This document shows positions 25,618 to 33,853 of a stretch of 64,000 bases of DNA, piece after piece. The first letter of the stretch is position 1. The number at the start of each line of letters is the position of its first letter. The notes under the pieces are model-generated. The model searched no databases, was not told where the DNA came from, and saw only the letters and a program-made list of their open reading frames with translations. The DNA is from JADGGM01 sp025449955 (GTDB lineage Bacteria; Gemmatimonadota; Gemmatimonadetes; Gemmatimonadales; Gemmatimonadaceae). The translations under genes were made by a program, and so were the position numbers. Location: contig DATBNO010000016.1 of assembly GCA_036554285.1 (NCBI GenBank), positions 124,001 to 188,000 of the forward strand, written 5' to 3'.

Positions 25618-26204
25618 GGCCGCGGCGCTGTGCCGTCGCCCTGGCCGTCGGCGCGGCAATCTCGTGCGCGGCGGCCCTCGCGGCACAAGCGGGGCACAAC
25701 GCGCCGCACGAAACGACGGCTCAGCCCGCATCGCGCGCGCCCAAAGTGAAGACGCACGATGATCTCCAGCCCGATACGCTGCCCACGCTGCCCGCGGGGA
25801 TGACGACGGCGATGCTGGTGGCGGGCGACAGCATTTTCCACGGCGACGGCCATTGCTTCGCCTGCCATGGACAGGAAGCGGAAGGCATGCCCGCCGCCGG
25901 CGACGCGCTCACTGCTGGACTCAACTTTGCGCAGTACGACTGGCAGGCGATCGATTCGCTGATCACCACGGGCATGCCGCAGGAGCTGACACGAAGTCCG
26001 ATCGCGATGCCGCCGCGCGGCGGCAAGTCGAACCTGACCGACGCGCAAGTGCGTCTCGTCGCCGCCTACGTCTGGGCGATCAGCCAGGCGCGCGGCGAGC
26101 CGTGGCCGGGCGGCCATCAGTCGCACGCGCCGCCCGTGCCTAACGCACCGGCGGCGACCGGCGCCACGGCCAAGCCGCGCCACGCCGCAGGGCACGTCCC
26201 GTGA
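25614..26204 (+). CDS. Periplasmic c-type cytochrome
   Basis: A 196-residue protein with a signal peptide (about 4-25) and one heme-binding CFACH (about 82-86), then a class I cytochrome c fold with a likely axial Met in IAMPPRGG or TTGMPQEL. The C-terminal 40 residues are Pro/Ala/His-rich and probably disordered. ATG overlaps the dehydrogenase stop (ATGA). It is the probable direct electron acceptor of the quinoprotein. Confidence 0.88.
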   Translation: MRPRRCAVALAVGAAISCAAALAAQAGHNAPHETTAQPASRAPKVKTHDDLQPDTLPTLPAGMTTAMLVAGDSIFHGDGHCFACHGQEAEGMPAAGDALTAGLNFAQYDWQAIDSLITTGMPQELTRSPIAMPPRGGKSNLTDAQVRLVAAYVWAISQARGEPWPGGHQSHAPPVPNAPAATGATAKPRHAAGHVP

Positions 26205-26226
26205 CGCGCCGCTACCCGGAGGAATG

Positions 26227-26640
26227 ATGCGTACGAACGAACGAACCGTCGCGACCCGAATCGGCTGGGCGCTCGCCCTGACGATCCTCGCGGCCGGTGC
26301 CTCGATCCTGACGGCGTGCCGCCAGTCGGCGAACGCCGAGCCGGTGCAAATGATCCCCGGTGCCGATGCCCAACGCGGGGCGGCCGACATTGCCGCCATC
26401 GGGTGCGGCACGTGCCACATGATCCCGGGCATCAAAGACGCCGAAGGCCTGGTCGGGCCGCCGCTCGAACACTGGTCGAGACGGACCTACATCGCCGGCG
26501 AAGTGCCTAACACACCGGCCATGCTCATCCGCTGGATCGAGACGCCGCAGGCCATCGAGCCCGGAACCGCCATGCCCAACTTGGGCGTGACCGAGCAGCG
26601 CGCGCGCGACATCGCCGCGTACCTGTACACGCTCCGATGA
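26227..26640 (+). CDS. Lipoprotein c-type cytochrome
   Basis: A 137-residue protein with a lipobox (ILTAC) and a single CGTCH heme motif (about 60-64); Met in TAMPNLG is the likely second axial ligand. ATG 26227 was chosen over 26224 because GGAGG is then four bases upstream. It is the last gene of the quinoprotein operon and would carry electrons toward a terminal oxidase; the fold resembles the cytochrome c domains fused to CoxB subunits. Confidence 0.87.
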   Translation: MRTNERTVATRIGWALALTILAAGASILTACRQSANAEPVQMIPGADAQRGAADIAAIGCGTCHMIPGIKDAEGLVGPPLEHWSRRTYIAGEVPNTPAMLIRWIETPQAIEPGTAMPNLGVTEQRARDIAAYLYTLR

Positions 26641-26722
26641 TCGGGCCGCGCCCTGACCGCGACGCGACTCGTCGGACCGTTTCTTGCCCTGCACGCGACT
26701 TCCCAACGCGCGCAGGTGCTCT

Positions 26723-27643
26723 GTGACTGTATCGACGAAAAAGTCCACGCGACGGTCGTCGGCGAGCCCGTCGCACCGCGACAAACGCCCCAAGCCGCCG
26801 TTCCCGAAACAAAGCCAGCGGCGACCGGGCATCGAAGCCAAGATGCAGCCGCGCCCGCAGTTTCTCGCGCCCGAATATCGCGGCGCGGGCCGGCTCGCAG
26901 GAAAGGTCGCGCTCATCACCGGCGGCGATTCCGGGATCGGCCGATCTGTTGCGGTGTTGTTCGCGCGCGAGGGGGCCGACGTCGCGATCGTCTACACCAA
27001 ACCGGAACAGCGCGACGCCGATGAAACCAAGTCGGCAATCGAAAACGAAGGCGGCAGGTGCCTGCTCATTCCCGGCGACGTTAGGCAATCGGCCTTCTGC
27101 GATCGCGCCGTCGCGCAGACCGTCGATGCGTTGGGACGGCTCGACGTGCTCGTGAACAACGCCGCCTACCAGCAGCATCGGCGCGACATTGCCGACCTGA
27201 CGGACGAGCAGCTGGAGCGTACGTTCCAGACGAACATCTTCGGATACTTCTACATGGCGCGCGCGGCCATCCCTCGAATGAAGCCCGGCGCCGCCATCAT
27301 CAACACCGGCTCGATCACCGGACTCGAGGGCAGCGCCCAGTTACTCGACTATTCCGCGACCAAGGGCGCGATCCACGCATTCACCAAGTCGCTCGCCCAA
27401 CTTCTCGTCGACAAGAAGATCCGCGTCAACTGCGTGGCACCCGGTCCGATCTGGACGCCGCTCAACGTGGCCGACAAAGGCGCGGCCGGCGCGGCCAAGC
27501 ACGGCGAAGAAACACCCATGAGCCGCCCCGGTCAGCCCGAAGAGGTGGCGCCGAGCTACGTGTTCTTCGCGTCGAACGCCGACTCGAGCTACATCACCGG
27601 CGAGGTGTTGACACTCCTGGGCGGATCCACCACGGCCGGTTAG
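26723..27643 (+). CDS. SDR oxidoreductase, YghA/glucose-ribitol dehydrogenase-like
   Basis: The 306-residue protein has an N-terminal extension with PPFPKQSQRRPGIEAKM, typical of the YghA-type subgroup, before the Rossmann motif TGGDSGIG. NNAAYQ, the catalytic Ser in TGSITG and YSATK (Tyr and Lys) are present, as is the PGPIWTPL loop. It probably reduces aldehydes or ketones with NADP. GTG 26723 fits family length; ATG 26684 gives a longer unconserved start. The stop TAG lies inside a GTTAGGC motif. Confidence 0.88.
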   Translation: MTVSTKKSTRRSSASPSHRDKRPKPPFPKQSQRRPGIEAKMQPRPQFLAPEYRGAGRLAGKVALITGGDSGIGRSVAVLFAREGADVAIVYTKPEQRDADETKSAIENEGGRCLLIPGDVRQSAFCDRAVAQTVDALGRLDVLVNNAAYQQHRRDIADLTDEQLERTFQTNIFGYFYMARAAIPRMKPGAAIINTGSITGLEGSAQLLDYSATKGAIHAFTKSLAQLLVDKKIRVNCVAPGPIWTPLNVADKGAAGAAKHGEETPMSRPGQPEEVAPSYVFFASNADSSYITGEVLTLLGGSTTAG

Positions 27644-27649
27644 GCACCC

Positions 27650-28909
27650 CTACAGGTGCGTGCAGATCGTGGCGAGCAGCGCCTTCGCTTTGTTGTAGTC
27701 CGCCGTCTCGAGCGTCATCGCCACCAGTACGTCGTTCCGCACGGCGAACAGTTGCGTGCCGTGCAGCAGCGACGCGTTGTCCCACGGTCCTTGCAGCGTC
27801 GTGTCGGTGGTGAATCCGACTGTCGTCACCGCGCCGGGCGCGGTGGTCGGTGTGCTGGCCATGGCCATCGCCTTCTTCAAGTTCGCCGCGGTCGGCTTCA
27901 TCGTGTCGAGCGGTGATGCCGCATTCGAATGCGGCTGTCCGGCGGACCCGACCATCTTCATCATCGCGCCCATCATCGCGCCCATGTTGCCCGTCGGCTT
28001 CATCGTGTCCATCGGCGAGCTCGTGGGCGCGCCTAACATGCCGCCGATGTTCGCCATCATGTGCTTCTGGATGTTGTACGCGTGGCCGCCGTTCGTCCAC
28101 GTGAACGCCACCGGATACGTGCGCGATCCTTCCGCCGTCGCCACCTGGTACGTGCACTCTTCTCCCGTCGAGTCGGGAAGCGGCGCGGCGCTCAATGGGC
28201 CGATCGCCGCTTCGACCTCCGAGCGCGGTACGAGATCGCACGCATTGGCGGGGTGCGCCTTGGGCGCCGGTACCATCGCCACCGCCTTGGCGCCGTCGTA
28301 GCCTAACGGATGACCCACGCGGCCCATCGCGATCGTCGCGATCGCGACCGCGTCGCTCTTCTGGCCGCTCGCGCCGCTCACGTCCACCGTCAACAGCGTG
28401 TCTCCTTTCGTCACCAGCAACGTGCCGCCCGGCATGAACGTCGCCTGATCCCACGGGCCCGGCTCTCCGTGTTGGGCGACACGATTGGCGAGCGTGTCCA
28501 TCCCCGGCGCGCCCTTCGACAATGCCGTACCTAGGGCGTTCGGAATGTTGCTCACCTTGCTCATCATCCGGCCGCCGGTCCAATCGGGCCGGATGAAGAA
28601 GCTGCGCGCGTTCGTTCCCCGATACACGCACGAGTTGCCGTCGACGGTCGGTTTGTCGTCGTCGTCCGGTGCGCGGTAGGGCGGCACGGTGAGCGCCCCG
28701 ACGTACGGCGCCGCTTCGGACGCCGACACGAGCGTGCACGGATCCTGGCCGGCGGGCTCACCGCCCGCGACAGACCCGACGAGGCCGCTGCTCCCGGGCT
28801 TGGGCTGCGAGGTGTTGCTGTTGTCTCCTCGATTACATCCCGCAACTACGACCAACGTCGCGGCGACGACAGCGAGACCGCTCAGCGGCCACGAATGCGA
28901 TCTGGGCAT
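27650..28909 (-). CDS. Lipoprotein with duplicated DUF3558-like domain and Met-rich insert
   Basis: The 419-residue protein has a lipobox VVAGC. It contains two similar halves: each starts with C(T/D)LV, has a central SC.Y/EC.Y cysteine pair and ends with GPWD(Q/N)A followed by a beta hairpin. The pattern recalls DUF3558-type lipoproteins. In the second half a Met-rich insert carries two near-identical nonapeptides, SPMDTMKPT and SPLDTMKPT. AAGGGGGA precedes the chosen ATG (28909). Function unknown; the Met/His content could bind copper or be structural. Confidence 0.75.
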   Translation of the reverse strand: MPRSHSWPLSGLAVVAATLVVVAGCNRGDNSNTSQPKPGSSGLVGSVAGGEPAGQDPCTLVSASEAAPYVGALTVPPYRAPDDDDKPTVDGNSCVYRGTNARSFFIRPDWTGGRMMSKVSNIPNALGTALSKGAPGMDTLANRVAQHGEPGPWDQATFMPGGTLLVTKGDTLLTVDVSGASGQKSDAVAIATIAMGRVGHPLGYDGAKAVAMVPAPKAHPANACDLVPRSEVEAAIGPLSAAPLPDSTGEECTYQVATAEGSRTYPVAFTWTNGGHAYNIQKHMMANIGGMLGAPTSSPMDTMKPTGNMGAMMGAMMKMVGSAGQPHSNAASPLDTMKPTAANLKKAMAMASTPTTAPGAVTTVGFTTDTTLQGPWDNASLLHGTQLFAVRNDVLVAMTLETADYNKAKALLATICTHL

Positions 28910-29064
28910 TGCATCCCCCTTGAGGCTCACTCGGTTGGCAACACGTCCGGGCGACGCAGCCGGGTGCGCGCCGATTTCGTGCGCCAAGATTCGTCGATGC
29001 CGTTATCCACGCGCTACACCGACCGTTACGCGCCGGTTATTCAGCCACGGACTTGCGTCGAGAC

Positions 29065-29094
29065 AAAAAAAGGCGGGGGCATTGAGCCCCCGCC
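29065..29094 (-). terminator. Intrinsic terminator behind the SusC/SusD operon
   Basis: A perfect nine-base stem (29072-29080 with 29086-29094, GGCGGGGGC/GCCCCCGCC) and five-base loop are followed on the minus strand by seven T. It sits 32 bases after the SusD stop. Confidence 0.9.
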
Positions 29095-29125
29095 GGAAGG
29101 TCCTGCACAACGAATCCGGCCCGAC

Positions 29126-30574
29126 CTAGGTGCCGAGCGGGCTGCAGTTGGTAGGAAGGTTGCGAGCAGCGCACTCGTCCTGCGGAACGGGCATCCGCGT
29201 GGGTACCTGACCGCCGGGAACTCCCAACTCGATGGTGCCGAGCAGGTTGTAGCGTCGCGCGTCGATCCATCGCGTGCCTTGCTCCCACATCAGTGAGTAC
29301 CAGCGCTCGTACAACAATTCACCGACTCGATCGGCGTCGGACATCGAGTTCCAGGTCCCCGACGCGATCGCCGGCAGGTGTCCCGAGTTGGTTCTGACGA
29401 AGTTGATGTCGCTGAGCGCGTCCGTGAGATCAGCCGTGCCGAGTTCAGCTTCGGCGCGCAGGAGGATGAGCTCTTCGTCGCGGATGATCGGCACCGGGGC
29501 GTTGGGATCGGGTTGTCCGCCGGTGAAGTAGATGGTGTACTTGAGCACGCCCGTCAGCGGCACGTTGGCAATCGACCAGGGCGGCACGCGCGTGGCCCTC
29601 GCGGTCTTCTCGAGCACGCGCGCGTCGAGCGCGCCGCCCGACTGGTGTTGGGCGTGCACCAACACAAACGTATCCGCGAAGAACGTAGTCCCGTCGAGCG
29701 GCTCGGCGAGCTCGTTCTGCTGGTCGCCGGAGGCCGTCGAGAAATCGAACTCGGGCCCGACGCCTAACGACGAGGGCGTCGGGTCGATGAACGATGCCGG
29801 CAGCGTTGCCAACGCGGCCTGGAAGCAGGGTTGGCCGCACCCGGCCGTCGCCCGCAACACTTCCGCCTTCGCCTTGAGTGCGCGGTTGAACAGCAGGAAG
29901 GTGGACGGCTGATCGAAGCCGGTGTACCCGGCGGGAATGGGGAAGGGGAACGACGCGCCGTGCGTGTTCTGCAAGGCAGTTTGCGCGCTGTCCAGCAATC
30001 CGATGATGAAGCCGTAGACGCTGTCTTCGCTCACGAACGGAGCCGGCGGCGCGGTCACCGGCCGGTCGACATCCACCGGTGCGCCTAACGCAGCGCGCGT
30101 TTCGATGACGTACATGAACGCCAGCGCTTCCATCGTCTTCCCGAATCCTTGGGACGCCGACAACTCGTCGGGCGACAGGTCCTTCGCCTTCGGCGCGGCG
30201 TCGAGGTACACGTTGATCGAGCGAATGTTGTTGAATCGCCCTGCCCACTCGGATCCGCCGAATTGCGTGGACGAGAGCGGACCGAAATAGGGCTCCTGAT
30301 AGTCGGGCTGGTTGTTGCCCGAGATGTTGATTCCTTCGCGGCCCATGGAGCCGACTTGCCAGATGAATCCAGTGATGTCCGAGCGCGCGCCCGAGAAGAT
30401 GCCGGTCGCGGCGGCGCTCAACTTGGACCGCGTTGGATTGTTCTCGAGATCCGTTTGCGTCGGTTGGTTGGTGTTGGTGATGTTGAACCCGCCGCATGCG
30501 CCTAACGAGAGGCTGGCGGCGATGAGACACGCCGCCGCGAGCGCGGGCCCAACCCGGTGCACAGTGCGTGTCAT
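29126..30574 (-). CDS. SusD/RagB-like outer-membrane lipoprotein
   Basis: The 482-residue protein has a lipobox (LGACGG) and a helical TPR-like SusD fold, with a RagB-type C-terminal region: EELILLRAEAEL and a GELLYERWYSLMWEQ stretch typical of the family. It is the surface lipoprotein that captures substrate for the SusC channel. The ATG (30574) is two bases after the SusC stop, so coupling is likely. The frame stays open far upstream but that part overlaps SusC. Substrate may be a peptide or glycan; no glycosidase is adjacent. Confidence 0.9.
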   Translation of the reverse strand: MTRTVHRVGPALAAACLIAASLSLGACGGFNITNTNQPTQTDLENNPTRSKLSAAATGIFSGARSDITGFIWQVGSMGREGINISGNNQPDYQEPYFGPLSSTQFGGSEWAGRFNNIRSINVYLDAAPKAKDLSPDELSASQGFGKTMEALAFMYVIETRAALGAPVDVDRPVTAPPAPFVSEDSVYGFIIGLLDSAQTALQNTHGASFPFPIPAGYTGFDQPSTFLLFNRALKAKAEVLRATAGCGQPCFQAALATLPASFIDPTPSSLGVGPEFDFSTASGDQQNELAEPLDGTTFFADTFVLVHAQHQSGGALDARVLEKTARATRVPPWSIANVPLTGVLKYTIYFTGGQPDPNAPVPIIRDEELILLRAEAELGTADLTDALSDINFVRTNSGHLPAIASGTWNSMSDADRVGELLYERWYSLMWEQGTRWIDARRYNLLGTIELGVPGGQVPTRMPVPQDECAARNLPTNCSPLGT

Positions 30575-30576
30575 GG

Positions 30577-33552
30577 TCAGAACCCCGCGGTGATGGAGAA
30601 CATGAACTGGCGTGACGGCGGATACGGGCCGAGGTCGATGTTGCGCGTGATCGCTTGCTGTCCGTAGTTGCTCGATTCGGGATCGTATCCCCAGTAGTTC
30701 GTGAAGATGAGCAGGTTGCGGCCGGTGAGCTCGAGTCTGACGTTGCTCGATCCGAAGAACCGCTTGGCCATGTCCTCGGACAGCGTGTAGCCGATGCTCA
30801 CTTCGCGCAGCTTGAGGAACGACGTGGACTGCACGTACGGCGTCGCGATGCCGTCGAAGCAGTCTGCGATGCGGTTCTGGCCGGCCACCGTACCGGCGTC
30901 GGAGGTCAGCTCGTTGCAGTCGTAGAGCGAGAGCGTTTGGTTCTGCGCCAGACCGCCGTACTGCCAGTCCCACAGCGACGTCAGGAAGAAGCCCTTGTAC
31001 GTGAAGTCGTTGCCCATCGTCCAGTCCCAATCCGGCGACGCGTGCCCGAACGACTTCACCACGAACGATCCGTCGGGATTGATGGCCGACTGTCCGATGA
31101 TCTGATCGATCGGCTGGCCCTGTTGGACGAAGAACTCGCCGAAGGCGAGACCGAAGCCCGCGGTGGATGGGCTGAATCCCGTGCCGGGGAGCTTCAACAC
31201 GAGCGACCGCGTGCGGCTGAAGGTGGAGTGGACGGTCCACGTGAAGTCGTGGTCCTGGATCGCGGCGATTCCTAACGCAGCCTCGATGCCGGTGTTGCGG
31301 AGCTCGCCGCCGTTGGCGATGACCTCGCTGTAGCCGGTCGACGATGCGGGCGTGACCGGCAGCAGCAAGTTGGTGGTATGCCGCAGGTACCACGTGAGCT
31401 CGAGCGTCGCGCGCCCGTGGAAGGGCGACGCGTCGATGCCCGCCTCGAACTCGCGGACGCGCTCGGGTTCGATGGTCGGCGAGCCGGCCACGCCGCCCAC
31501 CACCGTTCCGGCGCTCCCGCCGATGTTCTGGCCGCCGATCAACGTCGTGAATTTCTGGCCGAACAGCGGCTGGTTTCCGGTTTCGCCGTACGCAGCGCGA
31601 ATCTTGAAGTCGCTGCCGCTGCCTAACAGATCGGGGAACCGGTAAGCGCCCGAGATCTTCGGATACACGAAGTACTGATCGGTATTGCCGAACACGCTGC
31701 TCCGTTCGGCGCGGAGGCCGACTTCCGCCAGCAGCCGCTCGTCGAATGCCTGGAGCTGCTCCTGCGCGTACAACGCGAACGTTTTCTCGTGCGTGTTGTT
31801 CTCGAACGGCTGGCCGAAGATCGCGCCCTGGTCGATGTTGGATTGACCCTCGAGCAGGCCGGTCGCCGTGCTGCGCGACTCATTGAGCTGGCGGTCCTCG
31901 AACTGCAATCCGCCCGATGTCGTGAACGACATGGTCCCGGATGGCGACGGCGTGAACACGTCGATCGCGTTCACGTTCCAGTTCACCTGCCGGCTTTCGG
32001 CGTTGCCTAACGTCGACACGCCGGGCGACGTCTGGTCCGCCTCGAAGTACAGGTCCGGCGGGGCGAACACGGTGTTGTTCTGGTTGAAGATGTCGGCGCC
32101 GGCGCCGCCCACGATCTTGAGGTCGTGCTTGCCGCCCGAGAGCGCCTGGTACGTTGCCGTTGCGCCGCCGGTGAAGCGGTTGACCGTCTGCTCGTTCGAC
32201 GCCAGCGCGATGGTCTGCAGCGGGTTCGAGTTGAGGTACGTGAACGCGGGCAGCGGGAACACGCCGTCTTTATCTCTCGTGAGCGGCACGAAGCTCGGAA
32301 TGTACGCCAGCGCGTACGTGATGCCGGCGCCGGAGTTGTCGTTGTTCGTCATGCCGTTGTCGGTCGTCGTACGCGTGAACGCGTTGCTCAGCGCGAGCGT
32401 GAGCTTGCTGCCTACGCGTTGGTCCAGATTCACGCGCAGGTTCTGACGGCCGGCATCGGTGTTGTTGATGATGCCGCCCGTGCGCGACCAGTCGCCCGAG
32501 ACGAAGTACTTCGTGTTATCGTTGCCGCCGCTCACGTCCAGCGACGTCTCGTACGCGAGCGGATGGTTGCCGGCCGCTTCCTGCAAGTGATCGAACGCGG
32601 GCAGCTTACCGTTAGGCAGCACGAGTGAATCGATGGTGAGCGTATCCTGCTGCGAATTGAAGAGGTCCAGCGCCTGCGCCTGGGTGAATATGCGCGGCGC
32701 CGGACCGCGCAGAAGATCCGAATATCCGATACGCTGCGTGACCGTCGTTTTCGGCGCACCGCCTAACCCGCGCTTGGTGGTGATGATGATGACGCCGTTA
32801 GCTGCCTTGGATCCGTAGATCGAGGACGCCGCGGCGCTCTTCAAGACCTCCACCGACGCGATGTCGTTGGGATCGAGGTCGGCGAGCCGGTTGCCGGCAT
32901 CATCCTGCGCTGGACCGGTGCCCGAGGCGCTGCCGCTGCCCGTCACCGTGTACAAGCCGGACGCCACCGCCACGTTGCTGTAGATGACGCCGTCCACCAC
33001 GATCAGTGGATCCGACGCGCCGATCACGGTGTTGATGCCGCGAATCTGGATTTGCGCGCCGCCGCCCGGGGCGCCCGAATTCGTCTGGATGTTGGCGCCC
33101 GCGATCTTGCCTTGCAGCGCCTTATCGACCGACGTTGCCGGCACCGTCGTCACTTGATCGCCGGTCACGAGCGACGTCGACGTCGTGGCAAGCCGGCGAG
33201 AGACGTTCGTCGCTTGACCAGTCACGACGACGGCTTGCAGCTGCAGCGGATCGCTCGTGAGCTTGAAATCGACCACGCTGTCGGTCGCCGCGACCGGCAC
33301 GTCGGACGGCCCGTAGCCCACGGCGCGCGCCAGAAGCCTAACGGCTCCTCCGTCTACCGTCAGCACGTATTTCCCATTGTCTCCCGTTTGCGCGAGACCG
33401 CGCCCTTCACGAACAGTGACGACGGCGCCTGAAATGGGATGGCCGTCCGTCGCGTCGGTCACCGTTCCCCTGATGAGTCGCTGCTGCGCCACGAGCACCG
33501 TGGGCATCGCGAGCGACGCAAGCAGGGCCCATCGGACCACGCGTGTGTGCAT
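30577..33552 (-). CDS. SusC/RagA-type TonB-dependent receptor
   Basis: A 991-residue receptor with a signal peptide (about 5-23), an N-terminal carboxypeptidase-regulatory-like domain (about 28-105), a TonB plug with IQIRGINTV and DPLIVVDGV motifs, and a large beta barrel ending in aromatic Phe (SITAGF). It imports a large nutrient in a TonB-dependent way together with SusD. GGGAGGAG precedes the ATG. TonB/ExbBD genes are not in the window. Length is normal for the family. Confidence 0.93.
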   Translation of the reverse strand: MHTRVVRWALLASLAMPTVLVAQQRLIRGTVTDATDGHPISGAVVTVREGRGLAQTGDNGKYVLTVDGGAVRLLARAVGYGPSDVPVAATDSVVDFKLTSDPLQLQAVVVTGQATNVSRRLATTSTSLVTGDQVTTVPATSVDKALQGKIAGANIQTNSGAPGGGAQIQIRGINTVIGASDPLIVVDGVIYSNVAVASGLYTVTGSGSASGTGPAQDDAGNRLADLDPNDIASVEVLKSAAASSIYGSKAANGVIIITTKRGLGGAPKTTVTQRIGYSDLLRGPAPRIFTQAQALDLFNSQQDTLTIDSLVLPNGKLPAFDHLQEAAGNHPLAYETSLDVSGGNDNTKYFVSGDWSRTGGIINNTDAGRQNLRVNLDQRVGSKLTLALSNAFTRTTTDNGMTNNDNSGAGITYALAYIPSFVPLTRDKDGVFPLPAFTYLNSNPLQTIALASNEQTVNRFTGGATATYQALSGGKHDLKIVGGAGADIFNQNNTVFAPPDLYFEADQTSPGVSTLGNAESRQVNWNVNAIDVFTPSPSGTMSFTTSGGLQFEDRQLNESRSTATGLLEGQSNIDQGAIFGQPFENNTHEKTFALYAQEQLQAFDERLLAEVGLRAERSSVFGNTDQYFVYPKISGAYRFPDLLGSGSDFKIRAAYGETGNQPLFGQKFTTLIGGQNIGGSAGTVVGGVAGSPTIEPERVREFEAGIDASPFHGRATLELTWYLRHTTNLLLPVTPASSTGYSEVIANGGELRNTGIEAALGIAAIQDHDFTWTVHSTFSRTRSLVLKLPGTGFSPSTAGFGLAFGEFFVQQGQPIDQIIGQSAINPDGSFVVKSFGHASPDWDWTMGNDFTYKGFFLTSLWDWQYGGLAQNQTLSLYDCNELTSDAGTVAGQNRIADCFDGIATPYVQSTSFLKLREVSIGYTLSEDMAKRFFGSSNVRLELTGRNLLIFTNYWGYDPESSNYGQQAITRNIDLGPYPPSRQFMFSITAGF

Positions 33553-33853
33553 TGCTCCTCCCGGCTGAACCTAGGAATGAAAGCGCGTTCGAACGACGAC
33601 ACTGCGGACACGCGGCTCGCGCACCAGTTACAGTGACGTCGCCACGCATGACAACTCGGCGGGATGATGCAACCGCAGGCGCCGGACGATCCGGCTGTTG
33701 GCGCGAGCATACGCCAGCGACACACGGCGCGCAAGCATGACCACATTCTCCTGGCCTTGTGCGCGACTCCTCTTGCGGTGCATCGCGAGGGAACGCAACA
33801 TCGACGGCTCGATCGCGCCGTGCGGCGCGTCTCCCATCTACACACGCACTGTC
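33553..33853. other. 301-base divergent intergenic region
   Basis: The gap between SusC (minus) and the esterase (plus) holds the SusC ribosome-binding site and candidate promoter. Toward the esterase I see no strong promoter, hairpin or conserved short reading frame. The esterase frame is open back to 33698 but shows no signal-peptide start there. Confidence 0.6.
33627..33654 (-). promoter_or_regulatory. Candidate sigma70-type promoter for SusC/SusD
   Basis: On the minus strand TTGTCA (33654-33649) and TGTAAC (33632-33627) are separated by 16 bases. They match five and four of six consensus positions and lie about 75-100 bases ahead of the SusC ATG. Confidence 0.4.

Noticed and set aside
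29126..31393. A 755-codon frame beginning inside SusC and ending as SusD
   Set aside because: The extra N-terminal part overlaps SusC and is Arg/His-rich shadow sequence; the lipobox start at 30574 is clear.
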